Source: Thermofilum sp.
GTDB lineage: Archaea; Thermoproteota; Thermoprotei; Thermofilales; Thermofilaceae
Length of the DNA stretch: 64,000 nucleotides
Assembly (NCBI GenBank): GCA_038741495.1
Contig: JAVYKX010000001.1
Coordinates: forward strand, 304,918-368,917
Reading direction: 5' to 3'
A program made the position numbers and the translations under genes. The notes beneath the pieces are model-generated. The model did no database searches, had not been told where the DNA came from, and saw only the letters and a program-made list of their open reading frames with translations. This document shows, piece after piece, positions 1 to 7,338 of this stretch (position 1 is the first letter of the stretch; every line of letters starts with the position of its first letter).

Positions 1-1170
1 GAGGCGTTCGTGTACCTTGCGAGGAGCTTAGAGCTGAAGAGGAAAGGGGTAGATGTGGTATCCTTCGGTATAGGGCAGCCCGATTTTCAGCCTCCCAGCT
101 TTGTTATCGAGGAAGCCTACAAGGCTATGAGGGAAGGTTTCAACGGGTACGGTCCTAGCCTGGGCATGCCTGAGCTGCGCGAAGCTATAGCGGAGTTTTT
201 AAGTGAAAAGTACAAGGTTGACGTTAAGCCTAGCGAGGTTGCCGTGACTGTCGGCGCTAAGGCTGCGATTTTCATCGGCATGCTGTCACTCCTAAATCCT
301 GGGGACGAGGTGATAGTCCCTGATCCAAGCTACCCGCTGTACGAGTCGGTAGCAAGATTCGTCGGCGCTAGGCCCGTGTTCCTGAGGCTTCACAGAGGTA
401 ACAACTACAAGATCAGGTACGAGGACGTTGAGCGCCTTCTCTCCGACAAGACCAGGATGATAGTTTTGAACTACCCCGAGAACCCTGTCGGGACGACGAT
501 GGACAGGGCTGACGTCGAGGAGATAGTGGAGCTTGCTGCTAAGAGGGGTATCGTGGTCGTCAGCGACGAGATTTACGATCACTTCGTCTACGAGGGTGAG
601 CACTTCTCAACTCTCCAGACTAGCGCTTGGCGAGACTGCGTTTACTACGTGAATGGCTTCTCGAAGACCTACGGGATGACTGGCTGGAGGCTTGGATACG
701 TGGTCGCGAACGAAAAGCTAATCGAGAGACTTTCTGTCGTAGCGAACAACATGTACTCGTGCCCTCCCACCTTTGCTCAGGTAGCGGCTGCGAGAGCGTT
801 AAGGTACGGTCTCTCCTGGTTTAAGCCGATACTGGAAGGTTACTTGAGGAGAAGGGATCTGATATACGAGAAGCTCAGCCGGATTCCAGGGGTCAAGGTC
901 AGGAAGCCTGAGGGAGCTTTCTACATATTCCCTGACTTCAGTGAAGTGATAGAGTCGATGAAGCTGAAAAGCGAGAGGGAGCTCGCCGACCGCCTGCTAT
1001 ACGAGAAAGGTGTTGTCGCGCTGCCTGGTACTGCTTTCCCGAAAGAGGGTGGAGTGGGGCACCTGCGGTTGTCGTTTGCTGTTAGCGAGGCAGATATAGA
1101 GAAGGGTATTGAGAGAATAAAAGAGTGGATCAGCGAGAGCGTGAGCTCTAAGCACGAGATTACTTTTTAA
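1..1170 (+). CDS. PLP-dependent class I/II aminotransferase, 5' end cut by window
   Basis: Transfers amino groups between amino and keto acids in the cytoplasm using pyridoxal phosphate. The reading frame is open to base 1, and the visible protein begins inside the usual N-terminal helix, so the true start lies upstream; the GTG at 10 is probably internal. Counting from that GTG, fold-type I landmarks are IGQPDF (21-26), DPSYPLY near 105, PENPVG near 156, DEIY near 186 and the Schiff-base lysine K219 in SKTYGMTGWR. The 3' end is complete. The family includes aspartate, alanine and aromatic aminotransferases, and substrate cannot be fixed from sequence. A second, distinct member lies at 49276-50475. 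Confidence 0.9.
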   Translation, partial: EAFVYLARSLELKRKGVDVVSFGIGQPDFQPPSFVIEEAYKAMREGFNGYGPSLGMPELREAIAEFLSEKYKVDVKPSEVAVTVGAKAAIFIGMLSLLNPGDEVIVPDPSYPLYESVARFVGARPVFLRLHRGNNYKIRYEDVERLLSDKTRMIVLNYPENPVGTTMDRADVEEIVELAAKRGIVVVSDEIYDHFVYEGEHFSTLQTSAWRDCVYYVNGFSKTYGMTGWRLGYVVANEKLIERLSVVANNMYSCPPTFAQVAAARALRYGLSWFKPILEGYLRRRDLIYEKLSRIPGVKVRKPEGAFYIFPDFSEVIESMKLKSERELADRLLYEKGVVALPGTAFPKEGGVGHLRLSFAVSEADIEKGIERIKEWISESVSSKHEITF

Positions 1171-1215
1171 TTCAGTTACCGCTAACGGTGCTGGGGAGGT
1201 AAGCTGTCTAGGAGT

Positions 1216-1719
1216 GTGATCAAGATCTCTCTATGCGGTGCTGGGGGTGTCGGGAAAACTAGCTTAGCGAAGGTTTTCACGGGGCAGGGTTTCAACCCCC
1301 GGGAAAGGCTGACGGTGGGTGTTCAGCACTTCTTCACCAAGATCTACATGGGTGGTGAAGATAGGGCAGTCGCTATCTGGGATATAGGTGGAGAGCACAG
1401 GTTCCGCTTATTGGCACCCGCGCTAATCAGGGGAAGTCAGGGCGTAGTCTATGTTTTCGATATAACCAGAGAGGAGACGTTTCTAGAGCTGGACAAATGG
1501 GTAGAGATCGTGAAGCTGGTTTTGGGGAACGTACCCTCGGTTCTTATAGGTAATAAGGCAGACCTGCAGCCGATGAGGACCGTTTTCCGGGACGTTGCCG
1601 AGAAGTACGCTGAAAGGAATGGTATGCTCGCATACTTCGAAGTTTCAGCAAAGAATTCATTCGATGTCGATAAACCTTTTATACTGTTACTACAGAAAAT
1701 AGTTACTTCGAGAGGGTGA
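1216..1719 (+). CDS. Small Ras-like GTPase, first gene of a four-gene operon
   Basis: A 167-residue single-domain GTPase. The P-loop GAGGVGKTS is at 8-16, a switch I threonine near 33, DIGGEH at 56-61, NKAD at 113-116 and SAK at 144-146. The residue aligning with Ras Gln61 is Glu60, so GTP hydrolysis may be slow or partner-dependent. No C-terminal lipidation motif is seen. Start is GTG, with GGAGGT at about 1195-1200 upstream. The stop overlaps the next start by 4 nt (GTGA), so it is surely co-transcribed with the three unknown genes behind it. Related archaeal Rab/Arf/MglA-like GTPases act as polarity or membrane switches; the role here is unknown. Confidence 0.9.
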   Translation: MIKISLCGAGGVGKTSLAKVFTGQGFNPRERLTVGVQHFFTKIYMGGEDRAVAIWDIGGEHRFRLLAPALIRGSQGVVYVFDITREETFLELDKWVEIVKLVLGNVPSVLIGNKADLQPMRTVFRDVAEKYAERNGMLAYFEVSAKNSFDVDKPFILLLQKIVTSRG

Positions 1720-2528
1720 TTTTCACGAGCTTTACCTTGAAGGTGCTGAAAGTACGCTGCCCCCAGTGCGGTGCTGAATTCACGCTCGATGTGACGACGG
1801 CGGTGCTTAACGAAGCGTCTCAGAGCCCGATGGGCCTAGCCGGTGTGGCTCTCCCGCACGGTGACCACGTGCTAGTAGTCTACGTCGACAGCTCGGGGGG
1901 AGAGAGGGGCCTTCGCGTTTTCAAATCGTTCCAGACGCCTGCTGCTAGGCAGATGACAGAGGTGCTCGTTCCCAGCGACGCGCTTAAGGGTTTGAGGAAT
2001 ATCGGAGGGTTTACAATTGAGCTGGGGAAGCTGGGTTTGAGGCTCACATCTCCCGCTGGTAGAGCAGCTCTCCTGCTGAAGGGGAGAAAGGGGGATACTT
2101 CTATAGAGCTGGAGCTCGTGAGGAACCTGGACTACCAAGCTGCGAGACCCTGGCTCGAGATGCTTCTAGAAGTTATAGACACCTCGTACTCTATCGAAGT
2201 CGCGGACTACGTAAACTCTTTAAGAGTCCTGGATGTGCTTCTCGAGGAAAGGCCCTTCGTCTACGCACGCCAGGTTTTATGGCTCGTGGCGAATTCTTCG
2301 ATAGTTAAGACGAGGTTAAGGATGCCTGAAGCGCAGCTCGTCCGGACTCTTAAGCCCTCTGCAATTTTCGAGCGGTACGGCGGAGGCTTCGTTAGCCGAG
2401 TACTTGAAAGCGGTGAAGCGAGGCTTCGCGAGCTGCTCACCGCGGAGAGTCCGCAGCTCCTCCTCTCCTCGGCGGAGGCCATACTGGCTCTCTATAGGCG
2501 CGGAGCCGTCGACTTGGTGGTCACGTGA
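1716..2528 (+). CDS. Unrecognised protein with N-terminal CPQCG motif, GTPase operon
   Basis: A 270-residue protein I do not recognise. Near the N-terminus it has VRCPQCGAEFTLDV, one half of a zinc-ribbon-like knuckle; no second CxxC follows, so metal binding would need partners or a dimer. The first ~130 residues look beta-rich (HVLVVYVDSSG, GFTIELGKLGLRL) and the rest helical. No membrane segment or signal peptide. GTG start overlaps the GTPase stop; its own stop overlaps the next start (ATGA). Position suggests a GTPase effector or regulator, but that is inference from operon structure only. Confidence 0.7.
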   Translation: MIFTSFTLKVLKVRCPQCGAEFTLDVTTAVLNEASQSPMGLAGVALPHGDHVLVVYVDSSGGERGLRVFKSFQTPAARQMTEVLVPSDALKGLRNIGGFTIELGKLGLRLTSPAGRAALLLKGRKGDTSIELELVRNLDYQAARPWLEMLLEVIDTSYSIEVADYVNSLRVLDVLLEERPFVYARQVLWLVANSSIVKTRLRMPEAQLVRTLKPSAIFERYGGGFVSRVLESGEARLRELLTAESPQLLLSSAEAILALYRRGAVDLVVT

Positions 2529-3361
2529 TGTACGCGGGCTCTCTCTACTACGATGTCTCACTAACGCTGGTTCCCGAAGCGGTGAGACTGCTTAGGGAGT
2601 TCGACCACCCTAACAAGGCCGAGCTCCTGCAGGCAGGTAGCCAGCTTTACTCTTTCGTGGCGAACGCCAGCGAGAGGCTACGGGCAATAACTCTTCCCCC
2701 GGAGCTGCAGCAGTTCAGAGAGGTTATGCGGTACGGTTTCCTCTCTTTGAAGAGGGTTTTCGCGGAAGGCGACTGGAGAGCCCACGTGCTGTTCACCGAG
2801 CTCGTGGCCGAGCTCAAGCCGTACAGGCACCTTCTCGAGTGGCTCCTCCGAGCTCCGTCGCTGCCGTCCAAGCCGTCGGTAGTTGAGGTTAACACGGTTG
2901 CTCCGCTTTTCTCGGCCAAGCTAGGCGCGGGGGCTGGTGCTAGTGTGACTCTGGTGCAGAAGAGGGAGCTAGCCGAGGTATCGATCGTGGGGGAAGTCGT
3001 GGAAGAGTACTTTAGAAGGTACGATGTGCAGGGCCAGGTTGTAGAGCTCGAGGATCTGAGCAGGCCGGCTGCCCTAAAGGGTACTGCTGACGTAATCTTC
3101 GCCGGCTCACCGGATGCTTGGAGGGTGGGCTGGGATACTTTGCTTTCCCTAGCGTTAACTGTCCTGAAACCGAAAGGCTACCTAGCTTACCTACTGCCCG
3201 GTAATTTCCGGGAAGGGTTGAAGACGCTTCTAAGGTTCTGGGATATTTCACCGTTTCCAGAACCCTTACAGGCCGTTGAAAGGCTACGTAAATCCGGGTT
3301 CGGAAACGTTATAGTTAACACTCAAGAGTGTTTTTACGCGATTTTCGCCCAGAGGAGGTGA
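2525..3361 (+). CDS. Unrecognised protein, methyltransferase-like C-terminal region, GTPase operon
   Basis: A 278-residue soluble protein. Roughly residues 1-110 look alpha-helical. The C-terminal half reads like an alternating alpha/beta domain: VVELEDL, ADVIFAGSPDAW, then LSLALTVLKPKGYLAYLLPG, the layout of a Rossmann methyltransferase after motif IV. A clear SAM-binding glycine motif is missing, so it may be a degenerate or non-catalytic methyltransferase fold. ATG start in an ATGA overlap with the previous gene; the stop overlaps the next likely start (GTGA at 3358). Third gene of the GTPase operon. Confidence 0.7.
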   Translation: MMYAGSLYYDVSLTLVPEAVRLLREFDHPNKAELLQAGSQLYSFVANASERLRAITLPPELQQFREVMRYGFLSLKRVFAEGDWRAHVLFTELVAELKPYRHLLEWLLRAPSLPSKPSVVEVNTVAPLFSAKLGAGAGASVTLVQKRELAEVSIVGEVVEEYFRRYDVQGQVVELEDLSRPAALKGTADVIFAGSPDAWRVGWDTLLSLALTVLKPKGYLAYLLPGNFREGLKTLLRFWDISPFPEPLQAVERLRKSGFGNVIVNTQECFYAIFAQRR

Positions 3362-4419
3362 GGTATAGGCTCCTTCTATACCTCCCCGAGCCTTTAACCT
3401 CCCCAACCCTACCTCTCCTTCTTCGAGAGGAGGGTGGGTGGACCATAGCGCTTCTCGACGACCACCTAAAGCCTGTACGCTGCTACGCGGGTCTAGCGAA
3501 CCCCGTAGCGTGCGGGGAGCCGTTTCCCGAGCTTAGAGGAGAGGAGCTTCTCGTAACGGGCGGCGCTGCGGCAGAGGTAATAGCCTCCCAGCTGGGTGCA
3601 GTCTACGTCGACGAGAGGCTTGCCAGGTTGGCGGACGTCTTCCACCCAGGGATCACCGGATCTCTCCACGCTGCAGTTCTCGAAGTCTTGGGGCGGAGAG
3701 GGGAGAGCCCTATACTGAGAGACACCATGCTTATTGTTCTGCCCGGCTCCCACATGCGAGCATGGGCGGTTGGATTGGCGTCCAAGCTGGAGGGCGGGCG
3801 CGCTTCTCTTAAAGCGCTGTTCTCCTTCTCGGAGAAGCTGGTAACGAGGTACCGCTTCGGCGAGAGCTGGGAGCCTATAAAGCGCTTTGGAAGCTGGTGG
3901 AGTGTACCTTGGCACATGGTCTTCTCGCTAGGAAGGAACCTTCGCAGAGCATTGGAGGTTGTGGTCGAGAGACCCGTAGAGAGGCTGCCCGGAACTCTTG
4001 CGGCGAGGGATCCTGAGGAGCTTGTAGAGGAAGCTGCTAGAGCTGCTGAGTCCCGCTACACGGCACCGCTCGGGCGGAGGAGCCCGCGGAAAGCTATAGT
4101 GTACATAGACGAGGAGCTTTACAAGCCCCAAGGGGGTTACGTGGCTGTGGTTGTCTCTAAAAACTACCAGAGACGCGTGATTGCAAGGTGGTACTTTAAC
4201 CGGAAGTTCGAGCTGGTGGGCTTCGACTCTACGCCGCCTGAAGCGGTTAGCAGTGTGGACGCCGAGATAGCGGTAGGGGATGTACCGCGTGAGGTTCAAG
4301 CCAGGCTTACGAGCGCGGGGGCGATCTTGGTGACTCGAGCGGCGGTGCTGTCGCCAGCTAGGATTGAGGATTACATAGCGATAAAGGCTGTCAGGTGGTA
4401 CGAGAACGCCGCTCTGTAA
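3358..4419 (+). CDS. Unrecognised protein, last gene of the GTPase operon
   Basis: A roughly 353-residue soluble protein with no family I can name. I place the start at GTG 3358, which makes a GTGA overlap with the upstream stop and repeats the pattern of the two previous junctions; an in-frame GTG at 3328 would give a 34-nt overlap. The sequence alternates hydrophobic strands and helices: TIALLDDHL near 27, LLVTGGAAAEVIASQLGAVYVDE near 65-90, a Trp-rich patch GSWWSVPWH near 185, and a C-terminal alpha/beta region with KAIVYIDEELY. The TGG-AAA segment resembles the turn of a sugar-kinase or actin-like ATPase fold, but too little is conserved to claim it. Confidence 0.65.
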   Translation: MRYRLLLYLPEPLTSPTLPLLLREEGGWTIALLDDHLKPVRCYAGLANPVACGEPFPELRGEELLVTGGAAAEVIASQLGAVYVDERLARLADVFHPGITGSLHAAVLEVLGRRGESPILRDTMLIVLPGSHMRAWAVGLASKLEGGRASLKALFSFSEKLVTRYRFGESWEPIKRFGSWWSVPWHMVFSLGRNLRRALEVVVERPVERLPGTLAARDPEELVEEAARAAESRYTAPLGRRSPRKAIVYIDEELYKPQGGYVAVVVSKNYQRRVIARWYFNRKFELVGFDSTPPEAVSSVDAEIAVGDVPREVQARLTSAGAILVTRAAVLSPARIEDYIAIKAVRWYENAAL

Positions 4420-4456
4420 GGGTTCTGCCCCCGCCTTGCCCGCATGGAGGGGGGAA

Positions 4457-4472
4457 AGGTTAAGTTTAACCT
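4457..4472. promoter_or_regulatory. Palindrome overlapping probable promoter of the 4494 gene
   Basis: AGGTTAA-GT-TTAACCT is a perfect inverted repeat with 7-nt arms. Its right arm is centred about 26 nt before the GTG at 4494, where an archaeal TATA box is expected. It could be a promoter element, a repressor site, or both. Confidence 0.35.
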
Positions 4473-4493
4473 CTACGGTTTCCAGCTTGGTGT

Positions 4494-4763
4494 GTGCCCG
4501 TGAATCCACGGGAGGCGTTAGAGATTCTCGAGAGGAAGCTTAGAGAGAAGGGTTACGAGACGAGGAGATTAAGGGAAGAGGGGGAGTGCGTTCTAGAGGT
4601 TATCTCCGGGGGGAAGAAGGTGAATATCTGCCTTCACGAGGAGAGAGGAGTGCTTAAAGAGCTGAGGCTCCGCTACGAGGGGGTTCCCGGGATGACTATT
4701 CTGCGCTGCGAACTAGCTGAGAAGTACGTTTCGTGTATAGAGGAACTTCTAGCTAGGCTATAG
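4494..4763 (+). CDS. Small unrecognised protein next to radical SAM locus
   Basis: An 89-residue charged protein. The predicted order is helix (EALEILERKLREKG), two or three strands with cysteines (EGECVLEVI, KKVNICLH), and a C-terminal helix (ELAEKYVSCIEELLARL). Cysteines lie near 32, 47, 71 and 80. No signal or membrane segment. Start is GTG 4494 or GTG 4500, with no Shine-Dalgarno sequence, consistent with a leaderless message. It is followed 22 nt later by the exported protein and then by the SPASM enzyme, all on one strand. It might be a peptide-binding partner or substrate of that enzyme; sequence alone does not decide. Confidence 0.6.
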   Translation: MPVNPREALEILERKLREKGYETRRLREEGECVLEVISGGKKVNICLHEERGVLKELRLRYEGVPGMTILRCELAEKYVSCIEELLARL

Positions 4764-4785
4764 CGCTGCGCGGTGGTTTCCCGAG

Positions 4786-5517
4786 GTGAAGCTGGGGAAT
4801 ATACTCGCTGCGCTTTTCTTCACACTTGTCGCATTCGAAGTGCTAGAGTACTACGCCGTCTCTACAACCAAGTTCACGTACATCGAGGTGGCGGGCAGCG
4901 TGGAAGGAGAGGGCGGCTCGAGCACCCTCACCAGAGCTTATATATCGAAGCCTAACCCCCTGCCCGTCCGCCTCCTGAGTCTTCAGGTAACGTTAACCTG
5001 CGATGGGGCGAGCTTCTACTCAGAGTTAAGGAACATCACCGTCACGAGGGGCGATTTCACGGTCTGGGTTCCCGTGAAAGCTGAGGGTGAAGTTCGCGGT
5101 AGCTGCAGGCTAGAAGCCAGCGCTATCTTCACGACCAACCTGCTCTTCCTTGTCGGCATCGGTGTTGCTAGAGAGAATCAGAGCGCAGAGTTCGAATCGG
5201 GCATCCTGCGAGGCCCGCTCCTATGGGCGGGGTGGAACGCCTCCTCCGTAAGTTCGGGCAGCTGCTCCGAGCTCATAGTGCTAGCGGGACCCAACAGCAG
5301 GTACGTGGTGCGCGTTTACGAGGAGTACTACGGCCAACCCGCTAAGGTCGTCCTCGAGGAGGAGGGCTCCGGTAACATGACGAAACTATTCTGCGTTCCG
5401 AAGAGCATCTCCCCCCTGGTCGTGAAAGGCTACTACGTATCGCTTGAGGATCTCTCGAGCGGAGCTAGGCGAGACCAAGCGTTTTCCTACCCGCCTAGGT
5501 TAAAGCTGCGGAGCTGA
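4786..5517 (+). CDS. Membrane-anchored exported protein, function unknown
   Basis: A 243-residue protein with an N-terminal hydrophobic helix (residues 4-22, ILAALFFTLVAFEVLEYYAV) that should act as signal or anchor. The rest is a beta-rich ectodomain with possible N-glycosylation sites (NITVT, NASS, NMTK) and four cysteines, near residues 67, 105, 161 and 205, that could pair outside the cell. GTG start. Its stop lies 8 nt before the radical SAM start, so the two are likely co-translated. It resembles the LEA14-like or surface beta-sandwich proteins common in Thermoproteota, but I cannot name a family. It could be a substrate of the enzyme downstream. Confidence 0.7.
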   Translation: MKLGNILAALFFTLVAFEVLEYYAVSTTKFTYIEVAGSVEGEGGSSTLTRAYISKPNPLPVRLLSLQVTLTCDGASFYSELRNITVTRGDFTVWVPVKAEGEVRGSCRLEASAIFTTNLLFLVGIGVARENQSAEFESGILRGPLLWAGWNASSVSSGSCSELIVLAGPNSRYVVRVYEEYYGQPAKVVLEEEGSGNMTKLFCVPKSISPLVVKGYYVSLEDLSSGARRDQAFSYPPRLKLRS

Positions 5518-5525
5518 GGGCCGCC

Positions 5526-6590
5526 ATGCTCTACATCACGTTCACGACAGGTAAGTGCAACTTAAGCTGCAAGTACTGTGGCGGCAGCTTCAACCCCAAG
5601 AGGGTTCCCTGGAGCGTACAGTACAGCCTTCACAAGCTTAAAGGACTGATCGAAAGCGATCCAGGAGCTGTTGTCGCGTTCTACGGTGGTGAACCTCTCC
5701 TCAACGCTGGCTTTGTTAAGTGGGTGATGGATAACGTGAGCGCAAAGCACTTTGTCATCCAAACTAACGGAACCCTGTTCAGATCCCTGGAGGTAGAGTA
5801 CTGGCTTAGGTTCGGCTCGATATTACTGTCGCTAGATGGCATCGAGGAGCTGACGGACAAGTACCGAGGCCGAGGCGTGTACGCTAGGGTGCTAGAAGCC
5901 GCCAGCAGCCTTAGGGAATGGGGCTTCAGAGGCGACCTGATAGCGCGCATGACTGTGACGGAGGATACTGATATCTACCGCGACGTGATGCACATTCTGG
6001 GCCTGGGGCTTTTCTCTCACGTGCACTGGCAGCTAGACGTCGTGTGGAGCGACAGGTGGGGGAGTTTCCCCAAGTGGAGAGATGAAAGTTACATACCCGG
6101 TTTATCGAGGCTCGCTAAGCTGTGGCTAAGCATGGCCGAGAATGGAGTCGTCCTGGGGGTAGCTCCTTTCAAGGCGATTCTCTCGCAGCACTTCTGGGGC
6201 GTTTACTCTTCTCCCCCATGCGGAGCCGGAATAGACTCCTTCGCGGTGCTCACGGACGGGACACTGCTCTCCTGCCCCATCGCGGTGGAGGAAGAGTGGA
6301 GCCGCGTAGGAAGCCTTGAAGAAGGCCTAGTGAACCCGAGAGCCGGTATCGGAGAGCCTTGCACATCCTGCGTCTACTTTACTTACTGCGGTGGCCGGTG
6401 CTTGTACGCTTACAAGGAGAGGTTGTGGGGTGAGGAGGGTTTCCGCGAGGTGTGCCGCGCTTCTCAAGCACTGATAGACATCGTTCTCCGCATGGCTCCC
6501 AGAGTGAGAGAGCTGCTTTCAGAGGGTATCATCTCTGAGGAGGACATCAGGTACCCGCCTTTCAACAATACTGTGGAAGTTATCCCTTAG
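5526..6590 (+). CDS. Radical SAM/SPASM protein, putative peptide-modifying
   Basis: A 354-residue enzyme that should bind a SAM-cleaving [4Fe-4S] cluster through C11, C15 and C18 (CNLSCKYC). FYGGEPLL is the radical SAM GGE motif, and IQTNG and LSLDG follow in the usual order. The C-terminal third has the SPASM cysteine set for auxiliary clusters: PPCGAG, LSCPIAV, PCTSCVYFTYCGGRC and a final VC. The architecture matches archaeal putative peptide-modifying enzymes of the AF0577 type. ATG start with GAGGGCCGCC just upstream. The two genes before it (small protein, exported protein) are candidate partners. Substrate unknown. Confidence 0.85.
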   Translation: MLYITFTTGKCNLSCKYCGGSFNPKRVPWSVQYSLHKLKGLIESDPGAVVAFYGGEPLLNAGFVKWVMDNVSAKHFVIQTNGTLFRSLEVEYWLRFGSILLSLDGIEELTDKYRGRGVYARVLEAASSLREWGFRGDLIARMTVTEDTDIYRDVMHILGLGLFSHVHWQLDVVWSDRWGSFPKWRDESYIPGLSRLAKLWLSMAENGVVLGVAPFKAILSQHFWGVYSSPPCGAGIDSFAVLTDGTLLSCPIAVEEEWSRVGSLEEGLVNPRAGIGEPCTSCVYFTYCGGRCLYAYKERLWGEEGFREVCRASQALIDIVLRMAPRVRELLSEGIISEEDIRYPPFNNTVEVIP

Positions 6591-6668
6591 GCGTTTTCGC
6601 AAGAATAGAAAAATTGCCTTGTCGGCGCAGAAGATTTTTACTGCGCTCTACTCTTCCAAAGAGGTTCG

Positions 6669-7289
6669 ATGATCCCCTTGTCACTAGCAATGGAGATAAT
6701 CGGCGTCACCGCTTCAGGAGCTTTATCGCCAGGCCCCCTCACCTTCGCGGCGATAGTAGGTGGCCGTGCTTCCGGGGCGAAGTACGGTCTTCTCGAAGCC
6801 TTAGGGCATACAGCCTTCGAGTTGCCTTTATTCGTTCTACTAGGCCTGGGCTGCTCGGCTATAGTAGCAGGCTCTAGCACACTCAAGCTAGTATCAGCAC
6901 TCGGAGGCATTTCCCTGCTAGCCTACGCTGTGCTGACTCTGCGGAGCCTCTTCTCAGAAGCTTCGCCGACTAAGCCCAGGGCCCCCTCTGCGCACCCTAC
7001 CGCGGTCGGCTTCATGCTAACAGCGTTTAACCCCTTCTTCATTGCCTGGTGGCTCTCGGCGGGAGTGAAGCTGGTCACGGATATTCTCACCTATTCAAGC
7101 GGCCTCACGTTCCTTCTAGTATCCTATGCCACTCACGTGTGGATGGACTACGCGTGGCTGGCGGCGGTAGCGCACCTCGCTCGCACGGGAGGAGCTAAGC
7201 TTCCGAGAGGAATGACCCTCGTTCAGGTAGCGCTCACGCTAATCCTCGCTTACTACGGTTTAGTGTTCTTAAGCAGCGTCTTTACATAA
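6669..7289 (+). CDS. LysE/RhtB family amino acid exporter
   Basis: A 206-residue integral membrane protein with about six hydrophobic segments. The N-terminus SGALSPGPLTFAAIVGG is the family's signature (PGP in the first loop), followed by G-rich helix 2. A second conserved segment, LTAFNPFFIAWWLS, matches the NP motif of the second half. These carriers export amino acids or related small molecules by proton exchange. ATG start at 6669; a T-rich TATA-like element lies about 26 nt upstream. It sits just before the B12-binding radical SAM gene, so export of that enzyme's product is possible but unproven. Confidence 0.88.
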   Translation: MIPLSLAMEIIGVTASGALSPGPLTFAAIVGGRASGAKYGLLEALGHTAFELPLFVLLGLGCSAIVAGSSTLKLVSALGGISLLAYAVLTLRSLFSEASPTKPRAPSAHPTAVGFMLTAFNPFFIAWWLSAGVKLVTDILTYSSGLTFLLVSYATHVWMDYAWLAAVAHLARTGGAKLPRGMTLVQVALTLILAYYGLVFLSSVFT

Positions 7290-7338
7290 AGCAAATAACA
7301 GCGTGGGAAAGATTACCTCTCACGGAGCCCCCCGTGGG

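Noticed and set aside
5191-5200. T-loop-like GTTCGAATC
   Set aside because: It lies inside the exported-protein gene, and no acceptor, D or anticodon arm surrounds it.
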